NCBI GenBank assembly: GCA_964444835.1
Contig: CAYUIT010000049.1
Coordinates: 1 to 27,473, forward strand
Length of the DNA: 27,473 nt
Direction: 5' to 3'
Source: CADEED01 sp964444835
GTDB taxonomy: Bacteria > Pseudomonadota > Gammaproteobacteria > Steroidobacterales > Steroidobacteraceae
The position numbers were made by a program, and so were the translations under genes. The first letter of the stretch is position 1, and each line of letters begins with the position of its first letter. This document shows positions 17,157 to 23,576 of the stretch, in pieces. The notes under the pieces are model-generated. The model saw only the letters and a program-made list of their open reading frames with translations. It was not told where the DNA came from and searched no databases.

Positions 17157-18869
17157 TCAAGTTTTCTTAGCAGCCGCCTCGATACGCCGATTGATGTTCC
17201 ACTGCTGCGCGATCGACAGCACGGTGTTCGTCACCCAATACAGCACGAGGCCGGACGGGAACAACGCAAACATAACCGAGAACACGATCGGCATGAACTG
17301 GAACACTTTCGCCTGGATCGGATCGGGCGGCGCGGGGTTCAGCTTGTATTGCACGAACATCGCGACGCCGTTCAGGATCGGCAGAATGAAAAACGGATCG
17401 CGCGCCGACAGATCCTGCAGCCAGCCGATGAACGGCGCTTGGCGCATTTCCACCGATTCGAGCAGCACCCAATAGAACGCGATGAACACGGGCATCTGCA
17501 GCAGCATCGGCAAGCAACCCGATACCGGGTTGATCTTCTCGCGCTTGTACATCTCCATCATCGCTTCGCCGAGCTTTTGGCGATCGTCTTTGTAGGTCTC
17601 CTGCAGCGTCTTGATGCGCGGCGCGAGCGTGCGCATCTTCGCCATCGACTTGCCCGACGCTTCCGACAATGGATAGAACAGGAGCTTCAGCAAGATCGTG
17701 ACGAGGATGATCGCGAAGCCCCAGTTGCCGACGATGCTGTGCGCTTTCTCGAGCAGCCAGAACAGCGGGCGCGCCAGGATCGTCAACATGCCGTAATCGG
17801 CGACGAGGTCGAGTTCCGTGCCGAGCGTCTCGAGTTCGGACTGCAGCTTCGGGCCCACGAACAATGTTTCGGTGAACGTGCCGTTCGCGCCAGCCGCCAC
17901 GGTCTTCAAAGGCCCGATCGTCGAGAGCAAATACTCACGCCCTTGGGCGCGCATCGAGTAGCGGTAGTTCGACTCGGCGTTCGGCACCACCACGCTTACA
18001 AAGTGATGCTGCATGCCGGCCATCCAGCCGCCCTTTACATCGAGTGCCAGCTTGCGGTCTTCCTCTTTATCGATGTCGAGCTTGCTGTACTTCTCGCCGT
18101 CGTACACCGCAGGCCCACGGAACGCGTAGCTCTCCACTTTGAACATCGAGCGCTCAACGGCCGGGTCGGCACGCAAGATTTGCGCGTATGACGCCGCGGC
18201 CCACTCCGCCGCGCTGCGATTCTCGACTTGGTACTCGAGACCGATCTGGTAGTGACCGCGCTTCAACACGTAGGTCTTGGTGACGGTGACGCCGGCGGGG
18301 TCAGTCCACGTGAGCGGGATGCGCACCGTGTCTTGGCCAGGTTGCAGGCGGAACTCATTCGACGGCGCCGCGAACGTGGCGAGATGCGTCGGGCGATTCG
18401 CGCCGCTCGGGCCGCTCAAGCCGGTTTGCATCACGAAGATCGTTTGCGCGGTGTCGCGATTGAAGAGCCGAACCGGCTGCGGTTCGCCCTTCACCAACGG
18501 ATAGTTCACGAGATCGGCACGAACGAGCTCGCCGCCCGCGAGGCTGATCTCGAGATCGAGCACGTCGGTGACCACGCGAATCTTGCCCGCGCTGGCGACG
18601 ACACCGGCGCTGGAATCAAGCGCGCTCGTCGGGGCGGCGACCGCGGCCGTCGAGCCCGCCGCACCCGGCGCTTGAACCGGCTGCGGAACAGCATCTACCC
18701 CTGGGACCGCTTTTGGATCTCCAGCGGCACTATTAGGTGTCGTAGCCGTACCCGTGCTGGTGGCCGCCGGCGCCGGCTTCGGCCCGTAGTCGCGCTGCCA
18801 AGCGTCATAGTTCAACCAGAGGATCAGCACCAAACCGATCCACAAAAAGACTCGAGCGTTATTGTTCAT
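17157..18869 (-). CDS. yidC: Membrane protein insertase YidC
   Basis: 570 residues from the ATG at 18869, which gives the canonical MNNNARVFLWIGLVLILWLNYDAW opening helix; in-frame upstream starts would add a tail that overlaps yidD. YidC inserts inner-membrane proteins alone or with SecYEG. Visible: the N-terminal signal-anchor helix, a Pro/Ala-rich linker, the large periplasmic P1 domain, and the conserved C-terminal insertase core with five helices, a cytoplasmic hairpin (MAKMRTLAPRIKTLQETYKDD) and MYKREKINPVSGCLPMLLQMP. It overlaps yidD by 11 bases and leads into mnmE. Confidence 0.98.
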   Translation of the reverse strand: MNNNARVFLWIGLVLILWLNYDAWQRDYGPKPAPAATSTGTATTPNSAAGDPKAVPGVDAVPQPVQAPGAAGSTAAVAAPTSALDSSAGVVASAGKIRVVTDVLDLEISLAGGELVRADLVNYPLVKGEPQPVRLFNRDTAQTIFVMQTGLSGPSGANRPTHLATFAAPSNEFRLQPGQDTVRIPLTWTDPAGVTVTKTYVLKRGHYQIGLEYQVENRSAAEWAAASYAQILRADPAVERSMFKVESYAFRGPAVYDGEKYSKLDIDKEEDRKLALDVKGGWMAGMQHHFVSVVVPNAESNYRYSMRAQGREYLLSTIGPLKTVAAGANGTFTETLFVGPKLQSELETLGTELDLVADYGMLTILARPLFWLLEKAHSIVGNWGFAIILVTILLKLLFYPLSEASGKSMAKMRTLAPRIKTLQETYKDDRQKLGEAMMEMYKREKINPVSGCLPMLLQMPVFIAFYWVLLESVEMRQAPFIGWLQDLSARDPFFILPILNGVAMFVQYKLNPAPPDPIQAKVFQFMPIVFSVMFALFPSGLVLYWVTNTVLSIAQQWNINRRIEAAAKKT

Positions 18870-19125
18870 GCGAGGGATGCAATGAGGAGTGTTCGTGGCA
18901 GCAGCGCTCGGCGCGCTGCGGCACCGGATCGAAGCCGCCGGGGTTCCAGGGGTGGCAGCGGCCAATACGTTTCACGGTCAGCCAGGTGCCGCGCAGGGCA
19001 CCGAAGCGCTCCAACGCCTCGAGGCCATAGCTCGAGCACGAGGGATAGAAACGGCACTTCGGCCCCAAGAGCGGGCTCACCGTGTACTGATAGATGCGAA
19101 TCAACGCGCGGAGGATGTGCCGCAT
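18859..19125 (-). CDS. yidD: Membrane protein insertion efficiency factor YidD
   Basis: 88 residues from the ATG at 19125, which gives the conserved opening MRHILRALIRIYQYTVSPLLG; the reading frame has an earlier start that only adds seven residues. The Cys-rich core CRFYPSCSSYGLEAL and the KRIGRCHPWNPGGFDPVP signature are diagnostic. YidD is a small amphipathic inner-membrane-associated protein that improves YidC-dependent insertion. It overlaps rnpA at its 5' end by 25 bases and yidC at its 3' end by 11 bases, so the cluster is compressed and probably translationally coupled. Confidence 0.96.
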   Translation of the reverse strand: MRHILRALIRIYQYTVSPLLGPKCRFYPSCSSYGLEALERFGALRGTWLTVKRIGRCHPWNPGGFDPVPQRAERCCHEHSSLHPSHEQ

Positions 19126-19463
19126 TGAGCTGCGATCCGGGTCCAAAGGTTCGCGAGGCTATCACGCAGCGCCGCGGGATTTGCGGTTCGTGCACCGGCA
19201 CGCGCCGCCACGACGATATCGACTGCCGGCAAGGCGTGCTGGTTCACTCGAAAGGAGTCCCGCACACGCCGGCGCAGGCGATTCCTTGCGACCGCCGAGC
19301 CCATCGTTTTGACTGCCACGGCAAGCCCCAAGCGCGGATGCTGCAAGTCGTTGGGTTTCACGCGAACGGAGAAGAAGGGGTCGTCGAAGCGGCGCGAGCC
19401 CCGCGCATAGATCGCGTCGAAGTCGAGCTTCGATCGGAGCCGCAGGGCGGGCGGAAATCGCAG
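19101..19463 (-). CDS. rnpA: Ribonuclease P protein component RnpA (start probably CTG)
   Basis: RnpA is the protein cofactor of RNase P, which trims the 5' leader of tRNA precursors. The RNR signature is clear (ARNRLRRRVRDSF), as is the GLAVAVKTMG strand. The first GTG in frame, at 19361, would give only 86 residues and delete the conserved N-terminal part. Reading upstream in the same frame shows RFPPALRLRSKLDFDAIYAR and a FDDPFFSV strand, which align with RnpA N-termini, but no ATG, GTG or TTG occurs between 19361 and the in-frame stop at 19596-19598 inside rpmH. The CTG at 19463, in a homologous start position, gives 120 residues, the usual length. No clear Shine-Dalgarno precedes it. Gene identity is firm; the start is not. 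Confidence 0.88.
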   Translation of the reverse strand: MRFPPALRLRSKLDFDAIYARGSRRFDDPFFSVRVKPNDLQHPRLGLAVAVKTMGSAVARNRLRRRVRDSFRVNQHALPAVDIVVAARAGARTANPAALRDSLANLWTRIAAQCGTSSAR

Positions 19464-19498
19464 TGCGCGCCCGTTCGTGGGAGGAACTCGTGCGGTGC

Positions 19499-19636
19499 TT
19501 ACGGGACGAGCTTCTTGCGGCCCTTGGAGCGGCGGCGCGCAAGCACCTTCTTGCCGCCGACGGTTTCCATACGGGCGCGGAACCCGTGAGTGCGCTTACG
19601 ACGGATTTTGCTGGGCTGGTATGTTTTCTTGCTCAT
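19499..19636 (-). CDS. rpmH: 50S ribosomal protein L34
   Basis: 45 residues from the ATG at 19636: MSKKTYQPSKIRRKRTHG, then FRARM and RSKGRKKLVP at the end. This is the highly conserved, very basic L34 protein of the large subunit. The same frame extends further upstream but that part has no L34 similarity. It heads the minus-strand rpmH-rnpA-yidD-yidC-mnmE run, divergent from dnaA across 164 bases. Confidence 0.98.
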   Translation of the reverse strand: MSKKTYQPSKIRRKRTHGFRARMETVGGKKVLARRRSKGRKKLVP

Positions 19637-19680
19637 GGTGGCGGCCTTGTAGGTCGTCAGCGCTAGGAAAAAGGGCCGGA

Positions 19681-19710
19681 AGGGTACGCAGCGCGTGTGC
19701 AGGGTGTCAA
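19681..19710 (-). promoter_or_regulatory. Candidate sigma70 promoter for rpmH
   Basis: On the minus strand, a perfect -35 TTGACA (19705-19710) and a weaker -10 TACCCT (19681-19686) are separated by 18 bp. They lie about 45 bases upstream of the rpmH ATG in the divergent rpmH-dnaA region, which is where the ribosomal-protein promoter is expected. The -10 matches only three of six consensus positions. Confidence 0.5.
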
Positions 19711-19800
19711 TACAAGCCGCGCGAATATCGCTAGACTTCGCACCCCCTCGGATTTTCTCCCCGCCCACCCGCCCCTTCTCGCCGACCGGACGCTGCACTC

Positions 19801-21156
19801 GTGGATAGCTCGCTGTGGAAACAATGCGTCCAGGTACTGGAAGCTGAGCTCCCAGACAATCTGTTCAACACGTGGGTGCGGCCCCTGCAGGCCATTGAGG
19901 GAAGCGGCGCGATCAAGTTGCTCGCGCCGAACCGGTTTGCGGTGGATTGGGTTAACTCGAATTTGATGCCGCGCATCGCGGACATCGTCCGGGCCACCGT
20001 CACGGGCGACGCGCCGATCGTCACCGTTGAAGTCGGTAGCCGTGCGGCTGACGCCGCTCGCCCTGCCAGCACCGCGCCAGTTGTTAGCCCAGCAGCCACG
20101 AATGGCGCAGCGGCGCGCAGTGAAGGCATCGTCGTCGGCGCGCGGCTCAACCAAGATTTCGTGTTCGACACCTATGTGCAAGGCAACGGCAACGCGCTGG
20201 CGAAAGCTGCGGCACTGCAAGTCGCCGACAATCCCGGCAAGGCTTACAACCCGCTGTGCATTTATGGCGGCGTCGGGCTCGGCAAGACGCACTTGATGCA
20301 GGCCGTGGGTCACGCGATCTTGAAGCGCAATCCGATGGCGCGCATTGCGTACGTGCATTCGGAACGATTCGTCGGCGACATGATCACCGCGCTTCAACAC
20401 AACAAAATGGGCGACTTCAAAACAGCCTATCGCTCGCTCGATGCGCTGCTCATCGACGACATTCAGTTTTTTGCCGGAAAAGACCGCTCCCAAGAGGAGT
20501 TCTTCCATACGTTCAACGCGCTCCTCGAGGGGCAACAGCAAGTGATCGTCACGTGCGATCGTTACCCAAAAGAAGTGAGCGGCCTCGAAGAGCGCTTGAA
20601 GTCGCGCTTCGGTTGGGGGCTCACGGTTGCGATCGAGCCGCCGGATCTCGAAACCTGCGTCGCCATCTTGATTGCGAAAGCGCGCGCATCGGGAGCGGAG
20701 CTGCCTGAAGAAGTCGCGTTCTTCATTGCGAAGCGCATTCGCTCAAACGTCCGCGAGCTCGAGGGCGCGTTGCGTCGCGTGGTCGCGAATTCGCGCTTCA
20801 CGGGCAAGCCGATCACGATCGACTTCACGAAAGAAGCGTTGAAGGATTTGCTGTCGCTACAAGCGAAGCTGATCACGATCGAGAATATTCAGAAGACCGT
20901 GGCGGATTACTACAAGGTGCGCGTCGCCGATCTGTTGAGTAAACGACGCAGCCGTTCAATCGCCCGCCCACGCCAGGTGGCGATGGCGCTCGCCAAGGAG
21001 CTCACGAATCACAGCCTGCCGGAAATCGGCGACGCGTTTGGCGGCCGCGATCACACGACCGTGTTGCACGCCTGTGGCCGAATCAAGGAGTTACGCACGT
21101 CGGAGCAGCGGGTGGGCGAGGATTACCAAAACCTGTTGAGAACCCTGCAGAGTTGA
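19801..21156 (+). CDS. dnaA: Chromosomal replication initiator DnaA
   Basis: 451 residues from a GTG start; this start gives SLWKQCVQVLEAELP, matching DnaA domain I, and E. coli dnaA also uses GTG. DnaA oligomerises at oriC and melts it. Seen: domain I (about 1-85), a short Ala/Pro-rich linker domain II (about 80-110), AAA+ domain III with Walker A GGVGLGKT at 146-153 and Walker B LLIDD at 206-210, and domain IV with the DNA-binding signature near ARPRQVAMALAKELT and GGRDHTTVLHACGRI. It is followed by an origin-like intergenic region and then dnaN, the standard order. Confidence 0.99.
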   Translation: MDSSLWKQCVQVLEAELPDNLFNTWVRPLQAIEGSGAIKLLAPNRFAVDWVNSNLMPRIADIVRATVTGDAPIVTVEVGSRAADAARPASTAPVVSPAATNGAAARSEGIVVGARLNQDFVFDTYVQGNGNALAKAAALQVADNPGKAYNPLCIYGGVGLGKTHLMQAVGHAILKRNPMARIAYVHSERFVGDMITALQHNKMGDFKTAYRSLDALLIDDIQFFAGKDRSQEEFFHTFNALLEGQQQVIVTCDRYPKEVSGLEERLKSRFGWGLTVAIEPPDLETCVAILIAKARASGAELPEEVAFFIAKRIRSNVRELEGALRRVVANSRFTGKPITIDFTKEALKDLLSLQAKLITIENIQKTVADYYKVRVADLLSKRRSRSIARPRQVAMALAKELTNHSLPEIGDAFGGRDHTTVLHACGRIKELRTSEQRVGEDYQNLLRTLQS

Positions 21157-21377
21157 TGGGGTATATCTTGTGGAAAACCCTGTGGATGAAACTATCCCCA
21201 GCCAACTCACAGGCGGTACAGTGTCGCCCGCGTGTTCGTGCACAGCCCGTGGCAGCATCAACATGTTGGTTCCACTCGGGTTTTGCCGGATGTCCACACA
21301 TCCACAGGCTCTAGGCTCTACTGCTACTAATCTTCTTTAAGATCTCAAGCAAAGAAAGACTCGGAAGGTCCGCGTTA
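21157..21377. other. oriC: Candidate replication origin (oriC) between dnaA and dnaN
   Basis: This 221-base gap holds several DnaA-box-like 9-mers. Relative to TTATCCACA (either strand): 21169-21177 TGTGGAAAA and 21181-21189 TGTGGATGA have one mismatch each; 21192-21200 CTATCCCCA, 21290-21298 ATGTCCACA and 21298-21306 ACATCCACA have two. Directly after the last pair come trinucleotides CTA-CTG-CTA-CTA at 21318-21329 and an A+T-richer stretch to about 21357. This box-spacer-trinucleotide order resembles the bacterial DnaA-trio unwinding element. Some of these sites may instead regulate dnaA or dnaN. Confidence 0.72.
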
Positions 21378-22475
21378 ATGAAGTTCTCAGCCAATCGTGA
21401 GCAGTTTCTTGCGCCTCTGCAGGCGGTCATCGGTGTTGTCGAGCGTCGGCAAACGATGCCGGTGTTATCGAACGTGTTGATCGCGGTACGCGGCAGCCGT
21501 TTGAGTATCACGGGTACGGATCTCGAAGTGGAGCTGGTCGCAGCCACCGAGGTGAGTGTGCAGCAACCCGGGGAAATTACAGTCCCGGGACGCAAGTTGT
21601 TAGATATCGTGCGCGCCTTGCCCGAGAAGACGAACATCACGTTCGCAACCGAAGGCGATCGGGTATCGATGCGCGGCGGCAAGAGCCGCTTCACGTTGTC
21701 GTCGTTGCCCGCGGGTGAATTTCCGGTCGTTGAAGAGATCAACGCGCAACAAACGCTCGTCGTGTCGCAAGGCGAGTTTCGCAAGCTCATCGACAAGACG
21801 CAGTTTTCGATGGCGCAACAAGACGTGCGCTATTACTTGAACGGTTTGCTGCTCGAGACGGACGGTAAAGTGCTGCGCGCGGTCGCGACCGACGGTCATC
21901 GACTCGCGCTCTGCGAAGCCGCGCTCGACACCAAAGCCAAGACGAACCAGCAGGTGATCTTGCCGCGCAAGGGCGTGCTCGAGCTGCAACGCATCTTGGG
22001 TGCCGAGGGCAACATTGAGCTCGCAATCGGCACGAACCACGTTCGCGCCCAGATCGGCGACGTTCGCTTCACATCGAAGCTGATCGATGGCCGTTTCCCG
22101 GAGTATGGGCGAGTGATCCCGGCCAATCCCACCAAGCTCGTGGAAGCAGATCGCGATGCACTGCGGCAGTCGTTGCAGCGTACGGCCATTCTCTCAAACG
22201 AGAAGTACCGCGGAATTCGGCTCAATTTGAAGTCAGATGTCGTCACGATCCAAGCACATAACCCCGAGCAGGAAGAGGCCGAGGATCAAGTCGAAGTGAC
22301 GTACAAGGGCGAGGAAGTCGAGATCGGCTTCAACGTGAACTACTTGCTCGATGCGCTCGGTGCCGTGGAATCCGAGAAGGTCATCATCGGCCTCACGGAC
22401 GGCAACAGCAGTTGCCTGATTCGCGCTGTAGGCACGCCGAACTCCAAGTACGTCGTCATGCCGATGCGGCTGTAG
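21378..22475 (+). CDS. dnaN: DNA polymerase III subunit beta (sliding clamp)
   Basis: 365 residues, normal length. The ring-shaped dimer tethers polymerase III and other clamp-binding proteins to DNA. The start MKFSANREQFLAPLQAVIGVVERR and the end SKYVVMPMRL are the usual clamp termini; NVLIAVRG, TDLEVEL, VPGRKLLDI and LPAGEFP lie in the first domain, and FAMAQQ-type FSMAQQDVRYYLNGLLLE in the second. A GGAAGG ribosome-binding site precedes the ATG. It is followed 15 bases later by recF. Confidence 0.99.
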   Translation: MKFSANREQFLAPLQAVIGVVERRQTMPVLSNVLIAVRGSRLSITGTDLEVELVAATEVSVQQPGEITVPGRKLLDIVRALPEKTNITFATEGDRVSMRGGKSRFTLSSLPAGEFPVVEEINAQQTLVVSQGEFRKLIDKTQFSMAQQDVRYYLNGLLLETDGKVLRAVATDGHRLALCEAALDTKAKTNQQVILPRKGVLELQRILGAEGNIELAIGTNHVRAQIGDVRFTSKLIDGRFPEYGRVIPANPTKLVEADRDALRQSLQRTAILSNEKYRGIRLNLKSDVVTIQAHNPEQEEAEDQVEVTYKGEEVEIGFNVNYLLDALGAVESEKVIIGLTDGNSSCLIRAVGTPNSKYVVMPMRL

Positions 22476-22490
22476 GCCGCAACGCCCGCC

Positions 22491-23549
22491 ATGGCGCTGG
22501 CATATCTGCTGGCGGAGAACCTGCGCTGCTGGCGCCGGCTCGAGCTCGAATTCGAGCCGGGGCTGAATCTCGTCTGGGGCGCAAACGGTGCCGGCAAGAG
22601 TTCGTTGCTTGAGGCGGCGTTTCTGCTGGGCCGCGGCCGCAGCTTTCGAACCCACACGTCCGAGCGAGTCATTGCGCACGGTGCCGACAAACTGATCGTG
22701 TTCGGGCGGACGGCTGGTGCCGCCGAGCATCAGATCGGCATCGAGATCTCTCGGGCCGGCGGCACCCGGGCCCGGATCGATGGCCGGAATGCGGAATCTC
22801 TGGCGGAGTTGCCGACCGCGCTGCCGGTTCAAGCGCTTGATCCGGACATCCACAAGCTGATCGAGCAGGGCCCCGAACGTCGCCGCCGCTGGCTCGATTG
22901 GGCGGTGTTCCACGTGGAACCATCCTTTGGGCCGTTATGGACGCGGTACATGCGCTGCCTACGGCAACGCAACGCAGCCTTGAAGGCGGCGGACGCGTCC
23001 GCGTTCGTTTGGGACGTCGAACTCGCCACCCTGGGTGAGCAACTGGCTGCGGCGCGATCTCGGCTTCTTGACCGTCTCCAGTCGACGTGGGGCCCAACAG
23101 CCGCAGCCTTGTCGGGTCTCGAACCGACGTTGGCGCTGGCGCGAGGTTGGCCGCAGGACACCGAACTCCTGGCAGCGTTACGCGAAAGCGCAGACCGCGA
23201 CCGAGTGCGCGGCACGACGACCGCCGGTCCACACCGAGCCGATGTTCAAGTTCGGCTCAAGGGGCGAGCCGCGCGTGAGGTGCTATCGCGTGGCCAGCAG
23301 AAGCTGGTGGCCTCGGCCATGGTTCTGGCGCAGCTCAAGCTCCTGAAGGCGGAGCAGGGGCTTCAGCCGTTGCTGCTGCTGGACGATCCGGCGGCGGAAT
23401 TGGACACCGAGCACCTACAAACCTACGTGCAAGAAATCGCAGCCCTCGAGTGCCAGATGATCGTGACGTCTTTGCACGCGGAAGTGTCTGTTTTTGGTAG
23501 ACCTAATCGCGTGTTTCACGTGGAACAAGGCACCATAAAGGGGGTATAA
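22491..23549 (+). CDS. recF: DNA replication and repair protein RecF
   Basis: 352 residues. RecF is an SMC/ABC-like ATPase that, with RecO and RecR, loads RecA at gaps in DNA. Visible: Walker A GANGAGKS at residues 30-37, an ABC signature LSRGQQKL, and Walker B LLLLDDPAAELD near the C-terminus. Two parS-like 16-mers lie inside the coding sequence, both reading as a VFHVE peptide in frame (FHVEP and FHVEQ, both common in RecF). The TAA stop lies inside a TATAAT hexamer likely to serve gyrB. Confidence 0.98.
   Translation: MALAYLLAENLRCWRRLELEFEPGLNLVWGANGAGKSSLLEAAFLLGRGRSFRTHTSERVIAHGADKLIVFGRTAGAAEHQIGIEISRAGGTRARIDGRNAESLAELPTALPVQALDPDIHKLIEQGPERRRRWLDWAVFHVEPSFGPLWTRYMRCLRQRNAALKAADASAFVWDVELATLGEQLAAARSRLLDRLQSTWGPTAAALSGLEPTLALARGWPQDTELLAALRESADRDRVRGTTTAGPHRADVQVRLKGRAAREVLSRGQQKLVASAMVLAQLKLLKAEQGLQPLLLLDDPAAELDTEHLQTYVQEIAALECQMIVTSLHAEVSVFGRPNRVFHVEQGTIKGV
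22906..22921. other. parS-like ParB-binding site (first)
   Basis: TGTTCCACGTGGAACC matches the near-palindromic 16-bp parS consensus (TGTTYCACGTGRAACA-type) at 15 of 16 positions. It is inside recF, about 1.6 kb from the origin region. parS sites recruit ParB for chromosome segregation and cluster near oriC. It coincides with a conserved FHVEP peptide, so chance from codon use cannot be excluded. Confidence 0.65.
23512..23527. other. parS-like ParB-binding site (second)
   Basis: TGTTTCACGTGGAACA matches the 16-bp TGTTYCACGTGRAACA-type parS consensus at every position. It lies at the end of recF, and its right half covers the position where the -35 element of gyrB would fall (17 bp before TATAAT). 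ParB or ParB spreading could therefore touch gyrB transcription; this is inference. Confidence 0.7.
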
Positions 23550-23550
23550 T
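23522..23550 (+). promoter_or_regulatory. Candidate gyrB promoter
   Basis: A perfect -10 TATAAT at 23545-23550 overlaps the recF stop, 27 bases before the gyrB ATG. With 17-bp spacing the -35 would be GGAACA (23522-23527), a three-of-six match that sits inside a parS-like site. gyrB promoters are classically supercoiling-sensitive, but nothing here shows that directly. Confidence 0.45.
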
Positions 23551-23576
23551 TCCGCATCGCAATTCCAGGCGTGCGC

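Noticed and set aside
18228..19589. Long plus-strand open frame opposite yidC, yidD, rnpA and rpmH
   Set aside because: It crosses four certain genes on the other strand and has no family features; similar shadows occur opposite dnaA, gyrB and the TAP-type hydrolase.
19799..19823. DnaA-box-like sequences in the first codons of dnaA (CGTGGATAG, TGTGGAAAC)
   Set aside because: Each has two mismatches and they lie in conserved coding sequence; too weak to call without binding data, although autoregulation is possible.
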